In this document: positions 49,116 through 61,019 of the stretch, piece after piece | Layout of the letters: each line of letters begins with the position of its first letter | Numbering within the stretch: the first letter of the stretch is position 1 | NCBI GenBank assembly: GCA_008360955.1 | Contig: LUCM01001550.1 | Location: 64,415-128,414, forward strand | Length of the DNA: 64,000 nt | Source: Fasciolopsis buskii | Taxonomy: Eukaryota > Platyhelminthes > Trematoda > Plagiorchiida > Fasciolidae | Direction of reading: 5' to 3' | The notes under the pieces: generated by a model | What the model was told of the DNA's origin: nothing | The model's database searches: none | What the model saw: only the letters and a program-made list of their open reading frames with translations | Position numbers and translations under genes: made by a program

Positions 49116-51660
49116 ATACACTGTCTGCCTGATTTTGCGAATGAACTGTTTGACAGTTTACGGCTTGATATCAAAGCGAATAATTTCATTTTACATCAAA
49201 AATCATAGCCAAATTTTAATTCTTACAAACAGGAGTGCAAGTGTGTGGTCGACCTGATGAATCATTGGCGAAGGATTAACGCATTGGTTGTTGATTGCAG
49301 CCCAGCTATTCGCGTATTGCACATTAAATGGTTTTACGTTTTTTGGTTATGGTAGAATGTCGACACATGGTAGCGCACCTTTTTCCCAGGAAAAAACGTC
49401 AAACGCACCCGGAAAAAATGCTCTGACGAAATTTTCGTTAATGAATTCCACGTTAACTCACCAGTTCTCGTCAGGAAATGTATGAGCAACAGGACTAACA
49501 TCGACTATTTTGACAAGAACCTCGATTATAAACAGATGTATTTTGGTGTCCTCATTTTATTTATACATCTGTATTATCGTCTCTTTGTAGAACAGTCCGC
49601 CTTAAGTATTGATTGTGCCTTTTGTGCTGAGGCCATCCAACCGTGACCTTCATCTGCTGAGAATCGGCGGGCCTTCGAAGAAATGCCGCTTCCCTAAAAC
49701 TGTTACGTAAAACGGTGAGTCTATTGTCCCAGGAACATGCATCAACTTGAAAACATGGCGTGATAATATTCGTTGGTCAAATATGATCACAACACCGCGG
49801 TAAAATATATGGTATGATCAGTGAGCGGAACGAAATGCCTCGGGCATCGCGGTTCAGTAAGTTTATCGATAAACACTGTCCAACAGTGAGCCGAAATCAT
49901 CATCTGTTTGCAGTTTTTTAATTCGAGTTATTAGGAATTAGCTTCCATGTACAAAAATTTACTGGAAACAAATTCTACTAAGATTTTTCGAAGAGAACAA
50001 AACGAGAAAAGATAGACTCTACCAGTTAGTTTCACAACATTTCTGGCCACGGAAACTTCAACAGCCTGTCGAATGTTAAGTTTGCTGATGAGCACTGACG
50101 GTTATTTCCAAAGCTTCAGAATTTAACGCTCGAAGATGAGGCCTTCATTCGTGCTGGACTAGTGATGTAAACTTGACAGAGGAACAGCTGATGTCAAATA
50201 AAAGTAAATTAAACAACCACTGCTAGCTAGCATCATTGAATCGCAAACATGAGAACATTGACAACATTAGTTTCATTTTGGTTAGTGAGGTAGAGAACGC
50301 CCAAAAAAATCCAAATCATGTTTTCAGGCATTTAGCTTGTCCTGTTTGTCGAGGGTGCGTTTGATCACTACCTGTGCTCCGCACGAGGTGAGTAGCATGG
50401 GTCGTGATAAAACATGTCAATTCACGACTTTGAGAAAACCAGAATGAAGTGTATGCGTGAGTCCTTCGTTGGTACGACATCCGACCATTCATGACACCGC
50501 GGCATTTGTAAAAGCTTGAGTATTTCCGAATGAATCCACAAATGAGGACACCGAGCTCGACGGGACGCGAATTCGTACACGTTTCAGCACAGTTAGTTTT
50601 CTGGGACCCGAGAATGGTGATTATCTGTCCAGCCAGTTTTTAACCCAACAACTCAACAAATAGGATTCCCTCAAAACAGAATAACCATCCACCTCACACC
50701 GATTTTGAACGAACTAACGGTTTTGTCGTGAGAACTTCCACAGGTGTTGCACAGTTTTGGAACAGATGTCAATGAACTGAGCGGTAAAATTCGCGAGTAC
50801 TTACCCACGCCGACTCAGATTCCACTGAGCCCAAAAGCTGTTAAGTTTTAATCCGGTGTCTTGATCTGTCAAAGCAACATTAGTTAAGTAGTTTTGTGAT
50901 CAATAATTTCTGCTTCTCACAAACGTGCTCTTATAATTAGCCCCAAGACACTTATCTTATTAAGAATGGTCATATTATTGTGTCGTAGATCATTGGAAAT
51001 CAATTTATCGACCAACTTTTATCTTCTAACCAGCAACGTCACATGATTCAAAATCCTTTAGTTGACGAGTTCCATAGAAGACTGTTTCAACAACACGAAG
51101 TGGTCAGTAAGCTCGTTTACACTTGTACGCACTGACTGAGATATGAAAGAGTAGGACTGAAAACACGCCATTCCCCTTAAAATGTTCGCGAGTCAGTTTG
51201 AACTTATCTATTGGTCACAGTACGAATAACTGAGACCTGTTCTATCGTTTTCAAAAAATTCACCATAATTGAAGGGAAAAAATGTCTAGCGTAGCTATCA
51301 ATGCGCTGTTCTGTGGAACATACCATTTGCTGACTTACCAAATGTTACTCAATCGCGTGGATCGATGTCCGCATCTCTAGGGCTCTTGGTGAAAACCAGG
51401 ATGTGCTCACAAGTTCGAGCAATTAAGATTCCTCATACATTCTCAAATGTTCGACAGTAGTGTATCCAATATGCGGCGGCTGATCGATTTTTCGATTTTT
51501 CCTCACGGGGACACGCACAAGCATACATAAACCAACTCGAAATCGATATGAAAAATAACAGGTAAACAAGGACCACATTAAAGGGAGAACGGAAAGTTAG
51601 TCCTCTTGATTCGGTTTAGCCAGTACGCATCAAACTCACTCGATCGAAAACGTGCATCGG
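49116..51660. other. No assigned gene
   Basis: AT-rich sequence with scattered open frames. A plus-strand stretch near 50,745-50,848 (LHSFGTDVNELSGKIREYL) after a CCACAG acceptor looks protein-like but is short and isolated, with no donor. Confidence 0.35.
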
Positions 51661-51675
51661 AATCTCTGAATATAT

Positions 51676-52010
51676 ATATGTGTGTTTGTGTTTGTGTTTG
51701 TACAGCCTTGTGTAAGTGATTGTGTGCATCAGTTTGCCCATACGATAAAGGCGGGGAGGAAATAGTTGGGCGTGAACTGCTTGGAGCGTGGGGCAGATAG
51801 GAGGGAAGCAGCTGAGACACGAGATGGCAAATCCCATTGGAGTGTTACGCGACGCGCACGTGACAGCCATGCGACTAAACTAATCGGCAAATAGATAAAT
51901 TTCGTCCATTTTCGTATGCGAGCGTGTGTAAGCTTGTGTGCGTGTGTGTGTGTGTCGGTGTGTGTGTGTGTCGGTGTGTGTGCGTGTGCGTATTTGTGTG
52001 TGTATGACAT
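51676..52010. repeat. TG-rich microsatellite cluster
   Basis: A short TG/TTTG run at 51,676-51,702 and a longer compound (TG)n with repeated TGTGTCGG and TGCG interruptions at 51,923-52,006. Long reverse-strand frames across this region are products of the repeat. Confidence 0.85.
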
Positions 52011-52231
52011 ACTACAAAGGCCAACAAGAGTGAAAGACTACACGCCAAGGCCGTGATCGACAAACGTGCCACAGACACGAAATGAAGGACGAGAAAAATG
52101 AGTAGCCTCAACTCAGGCATACAAAATGCGCAAGTGATCGAGAGCAGATGGCACTGGAACGACCAGAACGAGAGACTCAAAATGGATAAGCGAGCTAGTA
52201 CTCAGCAAGGCAGATAGATAGAGAGACACGC

Positions 52232-52242
52232 GTACAGACAGC

Positions 52243-52295
<53 letters not shown>

Positions 52296-52297
52296 CA
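52232..52297. repeat. (CAGA)n microsatellite
   Basis: About thirteen uninterrupted CAGA units ending in CACACAAG. It lies only about 230 bases from the TG cluster. Confidence 0.95.
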
Positions 52298-53329
52298 CAA
52301 GTCCACTTGAATGGCCGTAATCATTCACTGAGAACGTGAGGCTTAGGAAAAGAAATTAGCATGACATTTTGATTTGTAACAAACCATTATCTGTTCAAAT
52401 ACCTATCTTGAAAACAAGTCACTCGTGAAAATCGGAATGACAGTCTACGGTAAACAGTCCCGAACATTCTGTCCGTAAGATGCGAAAATTTCTGAAATAT
52501 CCCTCCAAACATTACGACAGTGCACACAAAGCACAAGGAAAGTTGAGTTTGAGGTAAACGATAGCTTTTCAACTTTGTTAAAACAGTATAGCGAATATGA
52601 GAGATTTCACGGGGTCAGTGAACTATTGTAGGCTGGTTTTTCTACTGTGGAGTTTCACTTACCGAATCCTTGGTGCAATCGATGAAGGACAGTTGATCTG
52701 TTAGTCCGACCCTTGATTTTCCGAAAAAGAGCAAACTACATAAAGTTGTCTTTATTTTGGAATGCCTTACTAGATCGGATATTTTGACCATTCGGCATCA
52801 AACAGTCACTGGGGCCACTCTGATTCCCCCAAACTATGAAACTGTACGTAGTGAATTGCATGGTACCGGTGCTCATACACGCATTCAATGTGACTGAATT
52901 TTGTTGAAGCGTCTGGTTTCGACTTTGGAGGACTGTGAAGTTTGAGTTTTCTGTTGGTCAAACAAGAACCGAATCGTTCTAACAGACGAAATGCTCTCTA
53001 TCATTACTTGCAAAGTATATACTATATTCATAAATCATTTCTGTGGTTGGGGCAAGTCTAAGAAAGCAAAAAACAGGCTCTTCGTTTACTGGTGCACATG
53101 ACGTTCGGTACGTGAACGTGTTTGGTAACTGCAGTCAGGATTTACCGATTAACCCAGTATCGAACACATGCGAAATAACCAAGCTCTGTGGGTCATGTTC
53201 AAAGACTCCGTCATACTTAGGCTATCTGCAGAGAAGTGATGTATAGAGAGGGATAAATTGCTGTGCCCCAGCGGTCCATGATCATACAAATCAGTAGTGG
53301 ACTGATGCAACTTGCGATGAATTTCAGTA
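52298..53329. other. No assigned feature
   Basis: Neither coding signal nor repeat recognised between the CAGA tract and the SINE-like copy. Confidence 0.4.
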
Positions 53330-53520
53330 TACCCTCGGAGACCTTCTTGGCAGCATAATCACTACAGCGTTCGATTCGAAATCGTTCGTCCCGGGTTTGC
53401 GTCCCAGTTGGGGCGCAGCAGATACGCGTCACTGATGATACCTAATAAAGACGAAGCAGCTAAGCAAAGCTTCCACGGTTTCTCAATGGTGAATGTAACT
53501 CAGACCTTGCATGCTGAATT
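53330..53520 (+). repeat. SINE-like family A, copy 3
   Basis: The plus strand shows GTTCGATTCGAAATCGTTCG, a B-box-like GGTTTGCGTCC, CCCAGTTGGGG and the tail blocks TGATGATACCTAATAAAGACG and GCTTCCACGGTTTCTCAATGG, in the same order as copies 1 and 2. The terminal GAATTATTT block is missing, so this copy is 3'-shortened or diverged. Confidence 0.6.
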
Positions 53521-56459
53521 CGTTCCTAATAAGGGGATTTCGTCAAAATATGGTGAAATTTAAGCGCTTTCGCTTCACTCCACTTCCAGAACATTCGACT
53601 ACACAATACCTTTGATCTGAACTGATGGATCTGAACTGATGATGGCGCAAACGAGTTAGAATCTCCTGGTGTAAGTCCATCTACAAATTAACTAAAGCAA
53701 GATCAACAACGAATGATCAAATGGGGAAATCCGAGAGAAAATTCTTTTCCTCCAGGTTTAGCTGAAAACTTATTCCATGTTCGTTCAATACAGGGTTCAT
53801 CTTCGGTACCACCGGAGTCAATGTAATTAATGTAATCTGGTCATAACTACCTCCCAAACACAGGAGCAAACTGACCACAACTAATTCGCCAATCTGAATT
53901 TATTACTGCTTATGGCAGTTTCGCTTGAAATGTCCAAGTCATAAAATGCACCCATGTGGGAGGAGATCAGTGTCTCAGGCTTCGATATGGTTAGTGCACA
54001 GAAAGTTTCTTGAAATGTTACCAAATGGTAGTGCGCTTTAAACCGCCTCTGCTACTTATTGTCTGTGCATTGACCCCTTGTCGCGGAAGAGAGTTCTCAC
54101 CAAAATGGGGTCAAAGACCAGCACTCGAAGCCGTTCATCGTATTCATCAATATTTTGTGGTCGTTCTGAAAGAGACGTCTAGGTCACCTCAACCGCTAAC
54201 GAGATGCAAGGGACACAATGCTATCCTGGCCGGCACCTCTGGCGAAGGGATGCACAGGGAAACCATCGTTTCTGACCCAAAATTCACGCCCCCCTCGGCC
54301 CCAGAGAAGTGATTTGAGCTTTTAGAAGCTAAAATCTCCGGTTGTGCACTCAGAAAAAAGCAACTGCTTTGGTGTGAATAACCTTACAACACTTTCCCAT
54401 GCACAGTTCATAAATCCCTAAATTCATAGTTCCAAGATGATGAACTTTTGAAGAAACTAACCGAGATACTTCCTGTCGTATAAACAACAGCCTTCGAGCT
54501 CATCCATTTTATTCATTTCTTCTACCACCAGAAATCAAACTAGAGACAACAAACAACAAAACCTTTCCCATTTTAACCTTTCGCTATTAATCTTGATTCT
54601 CTCCAGGGGTTCTTACCCATTTGTGTCCTGTTTTGATTGGCGTAAGATCTGAAATCAGGCAGGGGTGAATATAACAACTATACTACTTAATCAGACAATG
54701 AGAGTGAAAGCCGAAGCTGACGTGATGCAGCTGTCCCTGTCTTGCCGCAATTCATTTCTCAGTACTATACACGGGGCTGGAAAAGAATTCCCTTTTTTCA
54801 ATTTCCCAAGAGAAATATTGTTTATTAGCGGAGAAATCGAACATGAATGATGATGACACATTTTTTCGCCGGGAACCTGGCACGAATTGAACGGGGACAT
54901 AGAGAATGCGACCATTTGTTTTTTTTACTGTTTCGTTGTATTTCAGCAAAAACGGAGAGCGTTCAACACAACATGAAAGAAACGAAATCGGAGGTGCCAG
55001 ATCTACGCGTAACGCCGTGAGCAAACAAGAAAGTAAACGATAGAAAGCAGGGTAATGGAATGCGCATTGTTAGTTTAATATCCAACAAAAAGAATATCAC
55101 TGGATAGAAAGCAAACTATGTATCATGTTCACGTTGGTCCATGAAGATCCATTTAGTCGGAGAAATAGGATCAATCAGTCACTCGCGTTTAAATAGTGCC
55201 TTCTGTATGAAAACAAGAAAAAAAGCAAAGTTTTCCTAATCAATTATTGATATTTGAAGGTATCATTGGGTTTATCGTGTCATGAATGGTAATCAAACAT
55301 TTGATCGCAACAAGGGGTACTTAAATTCCCTCACCACTCCTCTCACAGTAATTCAAGGAGTTCAGTAGTTAGCTAACAGACAAAATTTCTGAACATAGTA
55401 GTGTTCCGATTGGCTGGATTAAAGCAATCTTTGGTGTTTATGTTATTACCAGAAAGAATATTTCATATTTCGATATGTCGCCTCGTGACGGATATTCACA
55501 TCCGTGAAGTGTGAGGCTATTCTTAAGCACTAAGTTAGCTTCAGTTAAACCAATTACCCAACGGTCAGTAAACCAGTAATGATACCTATATGCATTCATT
55601 AGCTTCTAAGACAGAGGTCTGATGAAAAAATTAAGTGGAACAAAATTAATGAAACATATTCCCAGCCAAATAAGTAATTCCAATCAAATTCTAAATTCGA
55701 AAGACATGTGATAGCTTCGTCGGTTTTGCTAGGGATCCTTGTGAAAGTGTCTGATTAGGGGCCCGTAATTTTGAACTGAGAGCTGTCACTGTGAATTCCT
55801 GGGTATTCGCTAAACAGCAACTTAGCATAGCAGAGCATCGGTCACTTACATGACTTTGACCAACAACTATTCGTTAGTCAGTGTGACGGTTGCCCCTGAA
55901 AAACCGTGGAAGTAGCATTTTTTGCTACTTATAAATTAGCCAGTAGTTCAACGGGTTTGTGAAATATTGGAGCAGGGTTCAAATATTCCTGGTTATCTGG
56001 TGAATAGAATAGCAGTCAAATCTGAGTCAATTTTGCTTTTTCGAACTAGTCTTCTCGGAATCCTTCAAGACTTGTCATGCGATTTCGTGCAGAGGCAACT
56101 GATAATTTCTTTATTTAAAAACGAATTTAAAATCCACCGTTCTATTATCTGTTTTCCAAAAGACACAAATGACAGAGTACATTCATAACGAACAGATTAC
56201 CCCGGCTAGTAAGAATCGCTTATATATCTAGTTTGGTCTAAAAATGTACAGCACAGTAGGGGACAAAAGGCTAACTTACACGTGGATGCGATGCGAATGG
56301 ATTATTTCAGATCGACGGCGATTGACGTTTTTGTCGATTACTATAGTTTTAATGCATCTGAAAAGAAAAGAAGACAACTTAGATTGTCTGATGTGCTTTT
56401 TCGACTCACGTATGCTTCAACGATTGGTAGCTCCGCAGTGGAGGCAGACACTTGTATAT
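53521..56459. other. No assigned gene
   Basis: Contains a direct 14-bp duplication (GATCTGAACTGATG at 53,614-53,641). A 100-codon open plus-strand frame is at 54,010-54,312; it begins with a hydrophobic stretch but has no family match or splice context. Confidence 0.35.
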
Positions 56460-56985
56460 ATAAGCCTCGAACGGCTTACGCTGGACTGAAGCACGTGTGG
56501 CGTCGCCCTGATATTTCACTGAATTTGAATAGTAGTGTGTACTGTGCTGCAGTGCTCTCAGTTCTGTTGTACGGTTGCGAGACATGGATTATGCTTGTGG
56601 GAGATGTTTATCGGTAAGAGGTTTCCGACCACCGATGTCTACGTAGTTTGGCTAGGATTGGATGGAGTGACCGGGTGAGTAATGTGGAGGTCAGGAATCT
56701 AGTATTGAGAATACCTTATTTCGGCGTATGAAACTTAGTAGACTACGCTGATTGTGTCACGTGTTGCTTATGTCGAACACTCGCCTACCATATCGTGCCC
56801 TATTTTGTTCCTCCTAAGGAATGGAAGAAGCCATGTGGAGGTCAGCAGAGATAATGTGGCAGCGTGGAGTGAGAAAATGCACGGCGAACTTAGGTAAAGT
56901 AGGTGTCTCACGTCTTCGTGATTGGTGTCCGAAAGACTCGTCAAGTAGCTGGCTGGAGACACTGTAAACCGCGAACAGTAGCGCT
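56460..56985 (+). mobile_element. RTE-like LINE 3' end, copy 2
   Basis: The plus strand reads ARTAYAGLKHVWRR-like sequence, then VYCAAVLSVLLYGCETW (a hallmark of this LINE group), MLVGDVYR and a stop, then DHRCLRSLARIGW, SDRVSNVEVRNLVL, KKPCGGQQR and GVRKTRQVAGWRHCK fragments. It is clearly homologous to copy 1 at 48.4-49.1 kb and keeps more upstream protein sequence. The 3' UTR differs or is lost, and no terminal GAT tail is present. Several stops and shifts make it a relic. Confidence 0.88.
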
Positions 56986-58077
56986 CGTTTTGTCCATAAG
57001 AATAGTTTTTCTTTGCCTAAATTATAATTGGTGTCAACTAAACTGCACTGAACGTTAGCGGTGCTAGCGGAAATGCCTGTTATCTTGGGGTTCTGATCAC
57101 TGAACTTGGCGTTTAACTCCTAATCTTTTCATCATCAGTCGAGGTGACATGGTCAGTGCAACAGCGTCAATGCACTTGGACTGGTGATGAAACATTTGAA
57201 GACCTAAACGACAAGTTCAACCATCAGAATCCCATGAAAACTAACAACCTGAACTACGAGTAGCACTAATTTTCAAATCCATTGATAATTACTATTATAT
57301 TGGTGTTCATTTAAAATTTGGCACCTAATCGTTTTGTTGTTCTATTTCTCATCCACCCATTTTCGCCAATGACTTTGGTTGTCGAATTACCATTCCTGGT
57401 TGATGTTTTCATAGATGCGGGTCAGGGTAAATTCTTTCAGATGTGCTTTATGGCTTGAGTGCAGCGGAATATGATTCGTCCAAAGCCCGTGCACCAAACG
57501 AGCGGGAGAGGACCGGCAGTCATGACCATGGAACGTGGATAACGCAGAACCAAAAAAAAGGTCGCAGCTGGTCAGGTGGCGATTATTTGCATGGGTGAGC
57601 ATGCCTTTATGAGGACGGTATGAAATGGATGTGCAAAGCTAATGGGAATTCGATGTCTGATTGGCTATTGTGCGGATATTGTTTATCCCATGAAGTGGAA
57701 AAAGACAGAAAAAACGTCATCCAAGGGAACATTTTTTCCCCAAAGTTGGACAAAAACTAAAAGACTGCATTGTAAAGGGCGATACAAAACCCCGGAAGAG
57801 TTACTTGCACCAGAAAAAACATTCATAAGAAACAGTCTAAAATGTACTCACACCCGCCAATCAAAGGCACTGACAAAGTTGGTCTTTTCAATCTTAAACC
57901 AGGGCACTTGAGAACACCGTCTGCAAAGGGTTAGCTCACATGGTATTTTTCAGTCAAGTAATTGAAACGGTACGTTTTTCTTGTCTAATTAAAGTAAGTT
58001 CTTCTGCAGGTTTTTTATTCTTTTGAAACTAAGCCGCCATTATTGATCCAGTTGGCATTTGATTGCAAAACGTGTCT
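56986..58077. other. No assigned feature
   Basis: Nothing recognised; short open frames only. Confidence 0.4.
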
Positions 58078-58175
58078 TGAGAAAGGCTACCCACGGTAGT
58101 CGGAACGTTGGCGCATTGCATCTACCAACAAGGCTGTTATTAATACAATTTAGCCGCGATTGTTTCATTTCTGAG
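58078..58175 (+). repeat. Single copy of the 14-kb inverted-repeat unit
   Basis: CTTGAGAAAGGCTACCCACGG and TAGTCGGAACGTTGGCGC, then CATCTACCAACAAGGCTGTT, match the arms of the 14.0-kb inverted repeat. GGCTACC and GGTAGTC can pair around a CAC loop, followed by GGAAC here and GAAAC in the 14-kb arms. Unlike the 14-kb locus, only one orientation is present. Confidence 0.8.
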
Positions 58176-58753
58176 ACTACCCCATGAAGCACAAATGAAC
58201 GAAACACTGATTTGATGCACAAAAGCCAATCAGCAAAAAAACGACCTGCAAATAGCCATTAGCGTGAATTTATTGATTTCACGCAAAATACCTAGGAAAC
58301 CCGTTTCATGAAATTTCGATAATCGCTCACAAATCATCAATTTCAAACAGATAATGTAGTATGAAATCTGTCAACAGGTTAGGCTTATTAGCTCGAATTG
58401 CACGTTAGTAATTGAGGAACGTTAAATGAATAACAAGTCAATCTACCGATTCAACTGATATCTAGTTGAAAATAATTTTATGCTCGAATGAATAACATGT
58501 ACTATTGAATATTCCGAACATTAGCACTTACATGGATCCAAACAAAACACTTGTGTCGCCTCCTTTGTGACTGTGAAATGGAGACGATTTCGAGAGAAAT
58601 ATAATAAATGGTCGATGGAAAATGTCTGAAAACGAAATTGTACTGTAAAAATATTCCAAAACTGAAGTGAAACAAAATATAGTTCGTGATGTCTGTTACA
58701 TGCTGCTTTGAGTATCACTTTAAAAATCTGTGCGCCGAGTTTCTGTTAGTTCC

Positions 58754-58791
58754 ATATATATATATATATACAAATATATATATATATATTG
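58754..58791. repeat. (TA)n microsatellite
   Basis: Two TA runs separated by CAAA. Confidence 0.9.
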
Positions 58792-59328
58792 AGCAATACG
58801 CGTACTGCGCATAATTGAAGAGTCAAATCAAGTTCACGGCTTGTAACTGAAGTAGCTGAATCATGGTTCTCAGCAATCATTCTGCTAGTCAGTTTAACAA
58901 ATGGACCACGCACAATTTGGTTAAATTTTGAAGAAAATCATTGATCGTGCCAAAATCACTGCCAAATTTACGGGATAAAAAAAAACGATCGTGATGGGAT
59001 CTTCTTGGATTTCATTTCGTAATCATCTGGTCTCCATAGTTTTCTAACACGCACTGATTTTCAAACTGATTGTTTGGTTTCAACCATTCATTGCATAACT
59101 TTATTGGACTTCATCGACAAAGTGGACTTTCCTGTGATCAGGGGGAGAAAATTCTGACATTTGGACATAAAAGTTGCAAGTTGAAATACTCCAACTCCAA
59201 TCAACTTTTCCACTGGGCAGCAATTTGCTAAATGCTATTTCCTTTCGGAAAATGATATACATTTCCGTTTCGATAATAAAATAAAACAGAAAATTGGAGG
59301 GGAAGAGTGAAATAAATGTCAGGTCCTA

Positions 59329-59662
59329 GCTGACAGTGTGAAATGAGTACGTGGCTTCCGGGGCCATTGTGATGTTGAACGAAATCGCACCATCACCGGT
59401 GACTTTGGTTGCCAAGTGGACAACCGATCATCCATTGGGATCGACAAAACCTTTCAAATTTGCTGTAAACTGTTGACCTGTAGAACTGAAGTGCAGTGGA
59501 GGCCACTGTGACTCGCGGTCACCGTCCTTTCACAAACTGGATTTGGACAGTCGTTCCATTCAGGTCACGGTCAGAATCCATATCGTTCAACGGAGAATCA
59601 GTGAGAAATGATTCAATTACTCCGCTAAAACCGAGATACTGTCCATTCCCATAGAGTTGAAA
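59329..59662 (-). pseudogene. Candidate exon 4 of unassigned minus-strand gene, with lesions
   Basis: After a GGAGGCAG acceptor the minus strand reads FQLYGNGQYLGFSGVIESFL, then DMDSDRDLNGTTVQIQFVK. An extra base follows, and the protein continues in the next frame as DGDRESQWPPLHFSST and GQQFTANLKGFVDPNG, a TGA, then KVTGDGAISFNITMAPEATY. The protein-like quality on both sides of the shift, with alternating beta-strand pattern and an NxT site, argues for coding origin. Either the gene is broken here or the assembly has base errors. The 61-bp intron to the preceding exon is short but has a GTGAGT donor. The final TAG at 59,326-59,328 may be the gene end. The pattern loosely recalls macroglobulin-type domains, but I would not assign it. 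Confidence 0.5.
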
Positions 59663-59723
59663 CTGCCTCCAAATCATAACTTCTAACCGCTTTTTACAGA
59701 ACGCAATAAATGTTCGTACTCAC

Positions 59724-59900
59724 GCTTTTACCGTCTTTATTCGACGAATATCGCATCCTGCACATTCCCATTAGCCGAAACAACCTCATACAACTTGATT
59801 TTACTCTCACGTGGATACAGACGAACCGCATTCTTATGCGATCGTTTCAGCAGACAAGTTCGCAATGAAGCAATCTGTTTTTGGTCAAGGATGTACACAG
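59724..59900 (-). pseudogene. Candidate exon 3 of unassigned minus-strand gene, one frame lesion
   Basis: Following a TTGCCTAG acceptor, the minus strand reads VYILDQKQIASLRTCLLKR, then RLYPRESKIKLYEVVSANG and NVQDAIFVE. One surplus base breaks the frame (GAATAAAGAC), after which KDGKS leads to a GTGAGT donor. Entry is phase 1, matching the phase in which exon 2 (61,020-61,493) ends. The acceptor lies only a few bases past the end of a family B SINE copy. Function unknown. Confidence 0.5.
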
Positions 59901-59904
59901 CTAG

Positions 59905-60075
59905 GCAAATACTGTTATCTTCTTATCTTTTAAGCCTTGCTTCCTTTAGTAATGCAACACCAGTGTACATCGTCCTCTAGAAGAGATCCGCGACCAGTCA
60001 TGGAAGGATGCGAACTCGTGGACTTTACCGTCAAAGGCCACGACTATATCCTTCTAACCATAGCATGGCATCAAC
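59905..60075 (-). repeat. SINE-like family B, copy 4
   Basis: On the minus strand GTCGTGGCCTTTGACGG, a B-box derivative (GAGTTCGCATCC), TTCCATGACTGGTCGCGG, GATGTACACTGGTG and a GATAAGAAGATAACAG end align block by block with the copy at 35.8-36.0 kb. Its 3' end touches the acceptor of the candidate exon at 59,900. Confidence 0.65.
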
Positions 60076-61019
60076 AGACCTTTTTAAATCCTTGCATATG
60101 TTCACATAGTCTAAGAGAACATGTAAAAATTAAGCAACTGGAGCAAATAAGCTCGCGTTTAACGATACGTTGTTCGACGCGAGTGCAAATTACTGAAAAC
60201 GGTTCAGATCGTCGCCAACTGTTGGCTACCAAAAGCGCACAAATTACCAATGCTCATCCAATCGTAGATCTTATTTACCCTATCCGGCGTTATTCGCTTT
60301 ACGGGCATAATTGAGATTATATTTGATTTTGTCATATGTTCTTCGCGATTGTGATTGCTAGTTCATCCAGTGCTCTCAGCCCCCTGAACCCAGTCGGACT
60401 AGAAGTCACTTTCGGTATAGTCAACTGTGTTCGAACAGGAATCATAAATCCCGACAATTAATCGATTACTTTGGAAAGGAATAATAGCGAAAGTATCAGG
60501 TGTGGTGAACTGTACTCATTGTTTCTTCCTCTTTCCTATTTTTTGCTCATCATGATTCTCATGGCACGCGGTTTGTATTACTTGATTGTGAAAAGTGAAT
60601 AGCATACCTGCTTGACACATGTAATGGTGCACCCAAATTATTTTGGAAAGCTTTTCCCTAGAATTTGTTAGTTTTTTGCGGGTAGAAAAAAAATTATGGG
60701 CCTAGTCACAACATTATTCCTCATCATAACTGACACGCGAAGATTCTTCGGTTTGTCAAATAAGAATTCCTCATCTAATCTGTTTATCCCTAACAAAAAA
60801 GCAACACATCATTAAAAATGTACGAAATGTTGACAAGTCTTATTATTCTATATATGTTCGGTTAAAAACTGTGAGAAACAAAATGCTAGACATGTATTCT
60901 CAGCCGGCCAAATTTTTTTCTGACTCCTAGACATCAGCACGTGGAACGATTTGTAGACAAACACTGAACCGATAGAAGCTGATCACTCATGGCAATAAAA
61001 TAACAATACAACTACTTAC
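60076..61019 (-). other. Intron of the unassigned minus-strand gene
   Basis: Starts with GTAAGT at 61,014-61,019. AT-rich with no further feature besides the SINE at its far end. Confidence 0.5.
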
